Shown: one piece after another, positions 44,501-56,494 of the stretch
How the letters are laid out: the number at the start of each line of letters is the position of its first letter
Numbering within the stretch: position 1 is the first letter of the stretch
Origin: Pagrus major
Taxonomy: Eukaryota; Chordata; Actinopteri; Spariformes; Sparidae
DNA: 64,000 bases
NCBI RefSeq assembly: GCF_040436345.1
Contig: NC_133233.1
Coordinates: 11,799,381 to 11,863,380 of the forward strand
Direction of reading: 5' to 3'
Position numbers and translations under genes: made by a program
The notes under the pieces: model-generated
What the model saw: the letters and a program-made list of their open reading frames with translations, nothing else
The model's database searches: none
Told to the model about the DNA's origin: nothing

Positions 44501-47500
44501 ATAATTGGAGCCCGCGCATGAAAACATAAAAGCCTGTCACATAATATCAGCTGTCCTGTTGATGAGGCATAGAGCCGTGTCGCAACCTGGAGCACTCATA
44601 CGGGTGGAATGCTTTGGACAACAGGAGGGCGAAAAATGTACACGAACCAGTTTGTCAACGGGTTTGGGAATGAGGCTCAGGCACCATTCAGGTATGTGCC
44701 TTTAAGAAGGACTAAAAACCTGCCACCATTTCCCACTTTTACATTGCCATAAAGCAGATCTGGAAGAAATAACAGCTTTGACTTTATGACATCTTTGTGT
44801 TTTGTTGAATATATGTCTACTGAGTTAGCATGCAAAGCAGTTGGTTCCAGCCCATCCCGGTCTTAAGTTCCCGTGTGAGGTATAAAGACCGGTACTCTAC
44901 TGGTGCTCAGAGCTCCCAGTCCGGATAACTCACTGCACGGCTAACTGAGCTAACTAGCTCATGATGGCTATAATTAGCAGCAGTTAGCGTTAGCAGCAGT
45001 TACTCTGGTGATATGCCACGCCTCATTTGTTTTGAGTATGAATTCAAAAGGTGTTCCCATTCCTACATATTGCACCTTTAATAATTTACAATATTGCCCC
45101 CTAGAGCCTAATATGCCCGGATATATCTGATGTAGCTACTTCTGTATAAATGCTATTACAAAATTTTTTAAAAGTTGACAAATGTATGTAATCTCATGCT
45201 ATATTGTCATCAAACTGCCCTACCCTAATGACAGAAAGAAAAACTAACAAGCCAATCTGTGCATTAGCCCATAGACCAAAGAATGGAGATGTGAATTGAA
45301 AAGGGTATTGATCAGGGGAGAAGCTGATCAGAAGCCTTCCTGCTTCCTGCTCACCAGACTGCTAGCTCAGCAAAGCAAAGCTGGAGTGACATCATCATGA
45401 CTTTCTGAGCTCAATCTGACTTAAGGGCTCAAATATGTCAGTGTCCTTCTCTGCCCACGTCACTCTCAGTATGTCAAATGAAGGATGGAGGAGGCTGTGC
45501 GAATACAACTTGCTCTTTAGGAATGCACTTGCAAGCACGCCGCTGCTAAATGCCTCCCTTGGCTGCGTTTACGGATCCCCAGCTCGCTGCAGTGGTGTGG
45601 GTGGATTACCGGCTAAAAGGCCCTAATACCACTGCCTAAAGGGCTGGGTGTGGTTCCCACATCAGTAGGCACAGCAATGCAAACAGACTCACAGGCCAGA
45701 GCAACCAGCCTGAGTGGAAAACTTTGAGCAGCAGGCTTGGCTCTGGTAAAGACATTAACAAGCGCAATTCAAGGCTTTTACTATGAAATACAGCTCTGAC
45801 ACAGAAAATGCGGGTTTTTTCGGTCACTCAAAATGTCAAGCCAACCACAAGTCATGTGCAAGATGACACATCATATGCCAACGCAGCATTTATCTGCTGC
45901 ATGTATCACAATTCAAGCAGAAGAAGGAAACACTGATGCTTTTATTAATATGAGCATGACAGAGCCAGAAGCAGTTTTGTTCCTACAGCTAGAAATCTGG
46001 TGTAATCCTCTCAGAAAACACTGATTGTGTAGTTATGAGCATTAGAGGAAAAGAAACTCCCGCAAATTGTTGGTACAGGATTGTTCTTCAAACCTGTCAA
46101 TATTCCTTTCAACAAAATATTGCCGCTTCCACTGTAGCTAATCCTCAACCTGCCTGTCTGCTGTTTAAATACAGCGATCAATGCGAGAAGTATGTTACAG
46201 TTAAAAGGTTAGAGATGCAAAGCTGTGGCTAGCTGTGGCAGGAACATGTTAATGACGTGCCCATATGAGCAATGCAGCATCCTATCTTTGCGCAAATTAC
46301 TGCAAATCATATTCTAAAGCCTTTTTTTTTTAAAGACTAAGATATTTTGTACCTTGTGTCCATTCATTTTATATCAATCAATTGTAATCTGGTTGTGAGA
46401 TGGGATTGTTCTTCCTTCGTGAAGACATTTCAGACACATATCAGATATCTCCGAAATCTATTTCAGTTCCAACCAGTGACGTAGGGAAAATACACGTTAC
46501 ACGATACACGAGTGAGTCACCTGGCGTTATCTAACCTGGCTTCACAACCCTGTTCTCATGGTTGAATGGAACTTTTCAAAGTATTTAACAGTATTAAAAC
46601 TGATGCAGCAGACCCCGAGATCAGGCATGTCATGATTCTCCAAATCCATGATTCCATTTGACTTACGATTTGAACATTATTTTTCAGAACTGAAGGCTAT
46701 GACGTTGTTAGATCTATCGGATCTGAATCTGTAAAGATCAACAGATCATTGTATTTATGCAACTATCGTTTACATTTTTTCAATTCTTTAAAAAGGGGCA
46801 TTTTTAGACTTTATTCTGGTGGCGTTTTGCAGGTTCGGGGTTGAAAAAGTTGAAATAATATTCACCAAAAATAAAGACTTGAGAGTTCAACAAACCACTG
46901 TCACAACGCCCCTCCCTCATATGGTGGAATACAAACACTAACCAAGTAATATTAATGTTGAAACTCAAATCAACTACCTGACAAGTGAAACAAGGAGAGA
47001 AAAATGAAGACACAGAGTGAGCAGGTGAGCGCATGAGAGACATTGTACCTAAACACAACTTGTTTGTTTTATGTAATCAGGTGTAAGTGTGAAGAAGTCC
47101 TGTGGTTTAGCGGTGGTGTGTATGGAACAACAGCCTGTACTGGTATTGCATCCAACATCAGTCACATGAATACCTCAAACATAGGTGCTATGCACATTCG
47201 CTCAATCGTTCATTATCTACATCAAACAAGAGGTTTGTGTTGGAAAATGGTATCAGGGATCTCCTTAATCTCTGATGCTGGAGTTTTCTTAAAAGCACCA
47301 GCAAGGAAAAGTTTTCACAACAGCTCCTTTCTCCACACAACCGTAACGAAACATAACTGTAAGCATAACATCTATTAAAAGGTCCAGTGTCTAGGATTTA
47401 GGGGCAGAAACGGAATAAAATATTCACTATGAATGAGCCTTTTACTTCTTCCTCTACCACAAAGTCTGCCATGTAGCACCGCCATGTTTCTACAGTATTC

Positions 47501-48406
47501 CAGAACAGACAAACCAAACACATCACATTTTAGCTGCCATCCTAAGGGAGGCTGAGACAAGAGGTGTTCAGTTGTTTGCAATCTGAAACTTCACTGCTAA
47601 ATCCTACACACTGGACCTTGAAATGCTATGATGGATTATGAACCAGGAAGATTCAAGGCTCCACAAGCCACTAGTAGACGACTTTTTGTCCGACTCATAG
47701 GGACAAATATGTGCATCCGTATTAAAGTTTAGCAGGCACTGCAGAAATTGAGGCTGCATGCTCAGCAAGACCCTCCAGCGGATAAATACAGGATAAAAAA
47801 GAAACAAACTTTTCAGCATTTTAGGACTAAATCCATACATAAACAAAAGGCAGCCTTCCCACAGAAAGCCAAAACAGTGAACAAGGCCGGGACCATAATT
47901 AGAGAACTAAGGAGGACCTCAGGCTGCTTTACCTCTGTAACGATGTTGTTCCTCAGCCCTTCTGTCACGTTGTAGTCCCAGCCGGATTCGCAGTCCACCA
48001 CAGCCGACTGGCTGCCGTTGCTGTACTGCCTACACTGGGACAGGCCTCCTCTGTCCCCGGGCCTCTCCCCCTTGTCCCACGGCAGGGAGGCGTTCAGCAC
48101 CTCGGGCGACGGCAAGGGTCCCGGCAGGTGGCAGTGGTGCGGCGGGGAGAGGGTGATAAGGGGGTCGGAGGAGAGCAGGAAGGCCAGGAAGAGGTTGGGC
48201 AGGATGGAGAGAGCGATCAGCACCCTCTGCTTCTTCCTGCCCAGAGCCAGCACCATCACCTCCCCCGTGGGAGGCAGCGAGGGCGGAGCGGGGAGGGAAG
48301 AGGAGGAAGGGGCCGGGGATGAGGGCACCGGGGAGGAGGGGAGGGACGGAGGGGGAGCAGGGCACGGGGAAGGGGAGACCAGCGGGGGAGAGTCCGGGGA
48401 TGTCAT
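35535..48406 (-). CDS. slc22a17: SLC22A17, organic-cation-transporter-like membrane protein (24p3/lipocalin-2 receptor family)
   Basis: Major-facilitator-fold protein of the SLC22 family; the mammalian protein is known as brain-type organic cation transporter and as a receptor for lipocalin-2 with bound iron siderophores. Nine coding exons, phases consistent, 580 residues: 48406-47933, 42877-42774, 40915-40761, 40038-39873, 39219-39095, 37792-37687, 37516-37293, 36561-36450, 35811-35535. Recognisable: [14 protein letters not shown] near the first membrane span, GYAADRLGRS loop, PESPRWLL signature, [50 protein letters not shown] and the C-terminal [12 protein letters not shown], typical of SLC22A17 rather than SLC22A23. 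The first 50 residues are Pro/Ser-rich low complexity, which makes it longer than the roughly 520-residue mammalian protein (recalled). Start is the first ATG in frame after the acceptor at 48493-48492. Confidence 0.93.
36286..36400. repeat. Truncated inverted-repeat element in SLC22A17 intron
   Basis: TTAAAGGTGCACTTTGTAGTTTTGGGGAAG matches one arm of the complete element at 50988-51283. The other arm is absent. It ends about 50 bp from an exon donor at 36449. Confidence 0.6.
37900..39090. other. SLC22A17 intron, no feature recognised
   Basis: A+T-rich intron sequence between exons 37792-37687 and 39219-39095. Only chance frames were seen, plus a poly-A run near 39027. Confidence 0.5.
40180..40600. 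repeat. Interspersed repeat in SLC22A17 intron
   Basis: Contains GCTAGCAGCACAGCTCTAT, GATTGACATGAAATTTCGTAAAG and a second similar segment GATTGACATGAATTTGGTTACAC, followed by CATCAGGTCAAACTTTTAAT. A truncated relative lies at 24334-24500. No coding capacity; family unknown to me. Confidence 0.55.
42256..42274 (+). repeat. (GT)n microsatellite
   Basis: Short GT run in an SLC22A17 intron. Another lies at 42743-42762, close to the donor of exon 42877-42774. Confidence 0.9.
42484..42720. repeat. Interspersed repeat of the TAAAGGTRYAATATGTA family
   Basis: Begins TTAAAGGTATAATATGTAGAAAAT and continues through GCTAGCTACC-type text. Ends of the same kind are at 44860-45081 (opposite orientation) and 57333-57512. 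Confidence 0.5.
43203..43254 (+). repeat. Compound (CA)n and (ATT)n microsatellite
   Basis: CA run 43203-43234 with one AA interruption, then ATT units to 43254, in the large SLC22A17 intron. Confidence 0.95.
43300..47370. other. Large SLC22A17 intron; only repeats recognised
   Basis: Part of the 5-kb intron between exons 48406-47933 and 42877-42774. It holds the repeat at 44860-45081 and otherwise no conserved-looking frame. Confidence 0.5.
44860..45081 (-). repeat. Interspersed repeat, TTAAAGGTGCAATATGTAGG end family
   Basis: Ends CCTACATATTGCACCTTTAATA, the inverse of the TTAAAGGTGCAATATGTA ends at 57333 and 42484. Inner text has GTTAGC/AGCAGTTAGCG runs typical of dispersed fish repeats. 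Confidence 0.55.
47378..47619. mobile_element. MITE-like element in SLC22A17 intron
   Basis: Left AAAGGTCCAGTGTCTAGGATTTAG; right CTAAATCCTACACACTGGACCTT is its inverse with few mismatches, about 240 bp apart. No open frame. Same family as 27388-27671 in the myosin gene. Confidence 0.8.
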
Positions 48407-50279
48407 TATAAGGGGGGGTGAAAGGTAGAGGTGGGGAGAGGTTGTTGTGATGGTTGGTCCCCAGGCGGACGGGACGAGACGAGGGAGAGCTCTGTGGAAG
48501 ACAGGAGTTACACTGCATTATTTTATAGAACATTTATAATGTCTTTATTTATTTATTTGTGTTTGTTAGTTTTTATACTTAAACTGCTGAAGTAAACAGT
48601 GCTGGAATGGTTTCATGAATACACCCTTTGACATATCACAGTGGCAAAACACGTGAATGAAAGTTTAAATGTGTATATATATGTAACATCGCATCAGGAA
48701 TTTATGGGAATTTATAGGAAGTAATGGGAATAAAATGGAAATTATTATTATTATTTGCTCAGGCTGTATTAACCAGGTTAAAATAAAACCTTGTTCGCAT
48801 GTCATATGCAGATGAAAACCACATGTAACCGCTTGTTCGCAAAAACTAGTAGAAGGGCTTAACAAGTTATAAACTGTGCACTTTGTTTTAAGCTTCTATC
48901 TGCTGTTGAACCAAAATATCATAAAAAAAACATTAACTATATTCGTTCCAGTAATTTTAGTCAAGTTTTGACTTAAAGGCCTGTAGTTTTTTGGTCTTCT
49001 GTGCATGATGCAGAGGGTTGTAACTTTACTGAATTCAGGGCATACTTTGAATTTGTACCCTATTTTTAAAAAACGGTACATTTTTCATTGAAAGTTTCTA
49101 AAATTCAATAGATTTTTCCTTTTGTGGAAACTTTCTTGAAAATGTACCGACCCTTTGCAACCCTAGTTGCGTATGCCTTTGTGTTTATTTCCTGCTGGAC
49201 CACATGTGGCATGTAAAGTAGCACTTAAGTGAAAGTTCACAGTAACAGTGGATTTTGTCCAGAGTAAGAGGGGCACACTGGGTCATTTCACAGTGAGACT
49301 ACAGTATTTTAAACACTGAGCAAAAACCTATCCTGAAATTCTGACTGAAATAAAGAAATCTGTCCCAAACAGGAGCAGATTATTTACATGATCTGATTCT
49401 GTCCATGCACACCACACTGGAGGAGAAGAGTTATGCGTTATGTTTTGCTTTTGAATGCTTTTCTTTTCCTTGCGTGACAGTATCCTGAACATCGAGTTTT
49501 GGACAGACTAAACAATCGATGGTGATCATTGTTAGTTGTAGCCCTAGTTCAGGCCCACTGATCCTTACATAAAACACTGCATATTGCTTACAGGCCTAAC
49601 ATGAAGCTTATATAGTCTTTGTCATGACAAAAACCCTCAAGTTGTTACACAACAAGAGTGAAGCGAGGGGGGTTTGTGTGTATAGGAGTCATACCCTTAA
49701 CCCTTAACAGGGACATGGAGAGACAGACAATGTATAAATAACAGTCAACAACCCAGATGTGGATTAAAACCCTGACATAAAGCAGCATAATGATGGTCTT
49801 TCCAGAGCAGAGGGAGCCCGTCCTTCCCCTCTCTGTATCTCAGGCTGTGCTCCCAGTTGAGGGCAGGAATGTGAACAGCCTGTGCTTTTCCTCAGCAGCC
49901 TCCTCTGTCTGTCGGTGCACATGGTGCTCCTCTAGCAGCCAGTGCTGCTGTGTTTTCCTTGCACAGGGCCAGGAAGTCTTGCAACAAAAAAAAAAAAAAA
50001 GGAATCCCACCGGGTTACATAAGAGCCTGTACACGAGGGGAGGGAAAGGGGACGTGGAGGGAATTGAACACACGGGAGCTGTCCGGCCTGTGTGGATGAA
50101 GAGCAGTTAAATAAGGAGAGCAGCGGTGTGTGAGGGGAATAAAATGACAGTGTTGGAGAGGAGGGGGGAGTAAAGCTGCTGGGCCGGGTTGACAACACTC
50201 GCACCTGCCCCGGCAGACTGGTCACACACACATATACAGTCTGTAAGGCTTCAGAAAACACATGTATACTGAGACTTAC

Positions 50280-50757
50280 CCCTTTAAAATGGTGCTTAAT
50301 GTGAGGCTAAATCCTACTGCGCGCTGTCAAACATCCGAAACATCGTGGGGTGACAGGGGAGCACAGAGTAGTTTCACCGCATTCACCGCGTCTCCTCCGC
50401 GCCTCGAAGCCAGCCTGCTTTGTCTGTCATGTGAAGAGACATGTCTGTCCCCGAGAAGAAGGAGAGCAAGTGTCGTGTCCTCTCAGAAAACGCCACCGCT
50501 GCCCGGGACACGAGTAAGGGCGCCGGGGCTGGTGTCGGTCCGGAGCTCGGCTAACCCTCCGCCACTTTGAGATGAGGTGATGCCCGCCGGGGATGCTAGA
50601 CTCCTCTCCTACCGTCGCTGCTTGGTAACGTTACCGTCGAGTCCAAGTTTCTGCCTGCCGACATTACACAAAATAATTAAATAAGGCATGTGTGTGTCCG
50701 ACATCATCTTAAAGGGGAACTCGTCGTCGGTCGGTCGGTCGGCCGCGGACAAAGAGC
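50280..50757 (-). other. SLC22A17 5' non-coding exon in a CpG-rich block (putative)
   Basis: On the minus strand a GTAAGTC donor follows AAAGGG (boundary 50280). It can pair with the acceptor at 48493-48492. The block 50280-50880 is the most G+C- and CpG-rich of the area (CGTCGTCGGTCGGTCGG). The 5' end is estimated from the TATA box. Confidence 0.5.
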
Positions 50758-50785
50758 GGGTGGAAACTGCATCGGGAGAAGCCTG

Positions 50786-50791
50786 TTTATA
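50786..50791 (-). promoter_or_regulatory. TATA-like box of the SLC22A17 promoter
   Basis: TATAAA on the minus strand (CTCCTTATAAACAGG) inside the CpG-rich block, about 500 bp upstream of the donor of the non-coding exon. Confidence 0.45.
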
Positions 50792-50987
50792 AGGAGAGCT
50801 GCTCCACCGGCGGCGCCACACTTCGGGAGCAGTCGGCTGAGATCGTCATAGCGACGTCCCCTCGTCTCACTGCGGTCGAAGATCGTATTTGACGAGAAGG
50901 TGCGTCACTCCAAACTCAAAACCAGGTCTATTGCCGATTGCTTTATCCACATAGGAAGAAGTCACCATGGTATATTCGTGCATAACA

Positions 50988-51283
50988 TTAAAGGGGCACT
51001 ATGTAATTTTGGAGAAGAAATTCAAACTCAGAATTGTAATTTTTACAATATTAATGATGCAAACTCAAAAATATTTATGTAGCTAGAAAGGTGTCAGGGT
51101 CCGCCAAATGTAAACGAAGTACAATAGTATGAAATTGTGTTGTTCTTTAAGTTTGTTTATTCAGTCATGAAAACAAAGAGAGTTTGTTTATTTAGTTTGT
51201 TTGGGCATTAAAAAAATCAGTCATTGAAGATCTTTCTCTTCTGATTCAAATTTCTTCCCCAAAACTACATAATGTACCTTTAA
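50988..51283. mobile_element. MITE-like element, about 296 bp
   Basis: TTAAAGGGGCACTATGTAATTTTGGAGAAGAAATT at the left; AATTTCTTCCCCAAAACTACATAATGTACCTTTAA at the right is its inverse. Flanked by A/T. No transposase frame. A one-armed relative is at 36286. Confidence 0.8.
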
Positions 51284-52590
51284 ACATAGGATGTCTAAAA
51301 GGAAAAAGGCAAGTGCTGCAAAGTCAAAAGACATGTAGATACTCTATATTTATATACTTTATTATTATACTGTATATTTGTACTGATACAGTGTATTTGC
51401 ATATTGTACAAAGGTGTTGCACCTTTTTATTTAAACTATTCAAAACACCTGACATTATCTCATAAGCTGTTGCAAATTGTGGACGTTCATAAAAAATCTA
51501 CTTTATTTAAATGACATTTCTCTTGTTAAGGAGAGCAGAAAGACGGAGGAGAGCTTACTAAGCTCATAGTTATGGCTTCATTTGTAGAAAGCTTCTTATT
51601 GCTAACACTTTCACACCTTTTGATTTGTTCAATAATAAAAAAATGTTTCAAGCTTTTAAACACCTTTAATGTTGCTTGAGCATTTGATTTACAGTGGTTT
51701 TGAAGAGTTTCTTACTCTTTTGCTTATCAGGAACTAAAAATCAATGTAAATCAGGAGCTATAGCCAATTTAATTTGTGTAATTTATTTTAGTTTTGTTCA
51801 AAAGCAGGAGTAGCAGGTAAGAGGTTTGGAAACAAAAATGTTTATTTCATATAGGCCCATATAGGCCTGGTCAGTGTGGTTTATGACTTAAGAAAAACCC
51901 TAAAGGAAATTGAGTTTTTTTAAACTTCTCAGTAACATCTTTGATTTATAATTATGTATAATTAGTTTGTTTAAAAAAACAGTAAAGTAAAATGTGCTCA
52001 GAAACAGGAACTTGCACTTCCCCAAAATACAGCAAACATGGTGATGATTTGGACAGCTGAATCAGTGACAGAGTGAGCCATCTGTTCTTTGTCTACTATC
52101 TGTACAGAAGGCCTACATGTAGCTCTGCCGCATGGTGGAGCCATAAATCATGAGCCACCGCCGGTGACAGGTCTAATGCACCGACTGTGCCTCCATGGTC
52201 CAGGCTGATGTGGGCTTGTTTTTTCTCATGAATATGTTATTTCTTATCCATAATAATAACATGTTATAATGTTGTTATTATAGAAAATACATGTTACATG
52301 TTTCCTTATTTATCTCCTGTCAGATTTATTACTTTACTGCATTCTGCAGTTAAATCAAGCAGTATTGTACATGCCATGTCATTGTGCATTTCATTTACTC
52401 CAGTCATCATGAATAACAAGTTCATAGGTGGAAATAGTGCAAGATTTGTATTACCTTGAGTGTACAGAGAAAGCACCCTAATTTAGGGTGAAAACCAACC
52501 CACAGGAATTATATGCACCATGTTTTCTAGATAATAAATATTTTTACTGGTACTGGAAAAGATGACATGCTGTTGTTAATATGGTCACAC
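51284..52590. other. Intergenic, SLC22A17 to C/EBP; nothing recognised
   Basis: A+T-rich sequence upstream of the SLC22A17 promoter with no exon, RNA gene or clear repeat that I can support. Confidence 0.5.
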
Positions 52591-52593
52591 CTG

Positions 52594-53507
52594 ACAATAA
52601 GGTACACACAATGTGAATAATTAAGGAGTGAGTTAGAATGAAGAAGTAAATTGATAGTTAATGAATTGTTAACTAGTAATTCCTGAATAACTGTGATTCA
52701 AGGACTATATAGTAGATAATGATGCGTTACTATAGAACAGATTGGGACATACTATGTTAACCAATCATTAGGTAATGATTAGTTCTTAAAATTCTGTCTA
52801 CTTTCTTCTTGAGTTGTTCCTCATTACCTAAGAATCAGCTGCTGAGTAGCGTTGACTCATTGATTGCTAATTACTTAACCATTAGTTACTCTTTTTGTAA
52901 CCTCTAGAGTAAGTTACATCATGATTATGACAATTAGCTGTTTATTTTTAAGGCATCACGACCACTGATGCTACAGAGTATGACTTCAATGTGAATAATA
53001 ATGTATATATGGTGTGAATATGATAATTAATTAGTTAATTGTCACAATCATGCATTAATGAGGGACTACTTGGTAACTAATCAGTATTATGTTTCACTTT
53101 AGTTGAAAGTACACAAAATGAATAACTAATGATTAAGTAATTAATATTTAAGTGTTGTATTGGTAACTATTAGTATTATGTTTCACTTTGCTTGTAGCTG
53201 CACAAAAAGAGTAACTAATAGACTAAGTAATTAGTAATTAATAAATTGTCAATAGTTTGTGCCACTCAGCAGCTGGTTTATGGTTGATCAGGAACAATTC
53301 ATGAAGAAAGTGGTCAGATTTTTAGGAACTAATCATTTCCTAATAATGTAAACAATAATTCAGTATAGTATCTCCCAGTCTCTGCTGTAGGAAGTCATCA
53401 TTAGCTCCTTATAGCCCCCGAATCACAGTTATTCAGGAATTACTCATTAACAATTAATTATATCAAGACATTCCTGATTCTACTCACATTTCGGTGTACC
53501 TTATTGT
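52594..53507. mobile_element. Foldback element, about 914 bp, with long inverted arms
   Basis: Exact 14-bp ends ACAATAAGGTACAC (52594-52607) and GTGTACCTTATTGT (53494-53507). Inside, arms of about 300 bp are inverted copies of each other, for example AGTAATTCCTGAATAACTGTGATTC at left and GAATCACAGTTATTCAGGAATTACT at right, and CAGCTGCTGAGT against its inverse. The centre holds short repeated TAACTAAT/AGTAATTA text. No coding frame, so it is a non-autonomous DNA transposon or foldback element. Confidence 0.85.
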
Positions 53508-54778
53508 AAAGTGTTTCGTTAATACTGCTCCTACTTCATCTGTTATCAAATTCATGATACACCCAATTGTCTCATGGACAAAGACCATTGGTTTCAGCTT
53601 CACATGGTAATGACTGCTAGGCTACACTTGGTGGCACTAACACGGTTTGTTCCACTGGTGTTGCAGCGGCCAGTAGTGGAAGATTTTGTCTCCAACGGAC
53701 GACACAGACGATGCTGTGAATTTGAATGTGTGCGATCAGTCTAATTGTAGTGTCCTTTACACAGTCACACAGGATGACTGCGCTCTCTTTTCCTGATGAG
53801 TGCCATTCATTTTAACATTTCACATTTTGTATTTAAGGTCATTGTCTTCTGTCCTGACACTGTTCCAAAATAACATGTATATATCACAGAAAATGAACAT
53901 TTGTGGTGAATTATTTAAACAGACAGTTGGATGCTTATGATTACAACTTGGCACACTTTTATTCAGCGGATGATTCGCCCTCAATTAATCAAACATGCCA
54001 TGAAAAGCGATTTGCACCACTGCATAGTCTTCACTTTTTTAATATCTTTGCAGCATCACTGCAAACTTTTTGAAGGTGTGGTGGGAACTTGGAGCTAAGA
54101 AAGCCAAGCGTTTCACCGCAGAGTTGTAATGGTACATAGAAGGGCGGAAGTGCTGAAATAGAGGTAAGAAGTTTATCGCCCATGTTTGGACCTGTTTAAA
54201 TATACGTATATCTTTATAATCCAGAGACAACAATCCAACTAGTTTGTTCTGTTACTGCCATAAAAATACAATTCATTAACGGGAGTCATAAGATTGGAGC
54301 TGCTTCACTGGAGCTGTGGTGGGGTTCATATAGTCTGCTGCTGTTGAGTAACTTGGTAGGGACTAGGTGAAATACACTCTTTCTTCACTCTGCTAAGATG
54401 TTGCAGTCCTGGGACCACAGATTGCCCCACACGACACTGCGGGACATTTCAACAGACACGGACGCACAAGAAGTCATTATGTGCTGCTCAGTGCATGACA
54501 GGCTGGAAGTAACCTGCGCTACACTTTCACTCTCCTTCTATAAAAGAGGATTTGTGATTAAAATGACAAAGCTTTTATAAATATGGAGGAAAAAGTAGGC
54601 AGGTGTAAAATAGATCGAATAATCATGAAAACAGGTTACAGTTTGTTTTAAAACTTTTCATTTTATTTTTAATGACCAATGTTTTATTGATTTTACCTTG
54701 AGATAAATCGTATGTGTACATATATGTGCATGCACTCATACATTTTCATATATCTATGACTATGACATTTTTATTGAC
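53508..54778. other. Intergenic; nothing recognised
   Basis: No exon or repeat that I can support. Frames are short and unlike known proteins. Confidence 0.45.
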
Positions 54779-55102
54779 TTTAAGGTCAAAGTTCACCCCA
54801 AAATGAAAATCTGCTCAACCTCTTGCCGATTGAAAGTCAGGTGAAGGTGATCCGAGTCTCCAGAACGATTCTGGCTTTAAAAAGGGTGCAAATAACATCT
54901 TTTCCCTGGATGAGCTGTACAGAGCTATTTTATGTTTTAGAGGAGGAGGAAAGAGGGGTTACGCTTTTAAAACAAGTCCCCATCTACTTCAGTTGTTTAG
55001 GCGAATGCTGCAAAGCCGTTTTGCTTTGAAACTTCACCTGACTTTCCACGGGCATGGGGGTGAGTAAATAATGACTATTATTTGGGCGAACTTATCCTTT
55101 AA
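54779..55102. mobile_element. MITE-like element, about 320 bp
   Basis: Left TTAAGGTCAAAGTTCACCCCAAAATGA; right TTTGGGCGAACTTATCCTTTAA is its imperfect inverse. This is a common layout of fish inverted-repeat elements. No transposase frame. Confidence 0.65.
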
Positions 55103-56480
55103 TTCACATTGTGTGTTTGCTTTTTTTACATTATTATTGTATTCCAGTTATTCATGTTGTTGCTGTACAAGTTGATGACAAAATGATCCCAGTCCTCTAC
55201 ATAAAAACATACACAACCATAAATATAGACTGATTCTCCGCTGTATTGTTCTATCTCGTCCTCCCATCATAACACTGGTATGACTCCAATCTGATGCAGC
55301 AGTGCTGGGGTCTGTTCTGGTGTTTAAGTTCAAGTAGTGAACTGAGTGTTTTCTAAGTTTGTAACTTTACAGATACTGATCATCTGTGCAGAGCTGCACT
55401 CTAATAAAATCTAATGAAGCACTCAGACTCAGCAACTGGATGTGATTAGTTTTAGTTCCCATTAGAGTGATCAAACTGCACAGTGATCAGTGTGTGCTGA
55501 TTAGAGTAGTGTTGCAGTTATCATAGTTAAGTCGGTTGTAAAATTGCACACTGACATCGTTAATATAATTTTGCTTTGAGTTTAAGTCTATAATAATGAT
55601 GACAAATGTTTTCATTTAGCATTTTTATTTGTGAGAAGTGAACTTCTGAATCCATGTTGGCTCATTTTGTCTTTATCTGCCATACCTGCAATAAAGCAGA
55701 ACCAGGCTCAGGCCCCAAAAATAGTATTATTATTATTATACTTATTTATTTGTGAAATTTTAAACATTTATGTGACTGTGTGCTTTCTTTACTTTGACTG
55801 TCACACTGACAGTGAGAAGTCATCTGATCCTCGATCTTGGGATCCAGATGCAATGAATGCCCCACTGTTGGTTATCTAATAGTGTTGAACATATTTGACC
55901 ATAGTCACCACAATAGTTACCAGATGTTGTAACAATTATTTTTGGCAAAGATAAAAAAAAGAAAAACATGTCTGGCTTCTTGCCCCCACCCCCCTCCTCT
56001 CTGTCTCCTATCTCTATGTCCCTTCACTACCATGACAGCCACAGGAAGGCCCTGGCAGCCCGAAACACTGATACTATCTCTGCGCTCCTCATCTCTGTCC
56101 TCCGCTGTGTCGAAATCTCGCCCATCCCACAAAGGGAAACCGCTGGTGCACAACCGTCCATGGCGTGACGTCCGTTTCTGTGGGTAGACAACTTATGATG
56201 AATGATGTGGCAGGTGCATGCCATGTTCCCTGACGAAGGATGCTTGAATGCAGAGAATGAGGTTATATCACACCGTTTCTTATGAGAAAATGTGTTTTCA
56301 GTCAACTGTAATCAAAGCTTAGTGGTTTTGCATCTGTAAAGGCTGTTTGAGGAAGTACTGAAGCTTCTTTAATATCCACATGTGTGTTTAAATATCCCTT
56401 TTTATGTTGAATCTGAAACAGTTGTCACAAATCTTGAATTGGCAGATATAAAAGACGACCGTTTCATCCAAGCACAAGCA
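55103..56480. other. Intergenic; nothing recognised
   Basis: A+T-rich with a C-rich patch near 55985-56120 that is open on both strands but resembles no known protein. Confidence 0.45.
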
Positions 56481-56488
56481 ATAATTTG

Positions 56489-56494
56489 TTTATT
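56489..56494 (-). terminator. Candidate poly(A) signal of the C/EBP gene
   Basis: AATAAA on the minus strand, about 1.15 kb beyond the C/EBP stop. It would make 56470-57644 a long 3' UTR. Tentative. Confidence 0.35.

Noticed and set aside
48018-48533. Long overlapping frames on both strands (GGEGGAG-rich plus strand, PSSRPVRLG minus frame) at SLC22A17 exon 1
   Set aside because: Products of G+C-rich low-complexity coding DNA. Only the frame leading into [14 protein letters not shown] is continuous with the next exon.
55917-56187. Overlapping frames of 60-90 codons on both strands
   Set aside because: Compositional; no recognisable domain, start context or splice partner.
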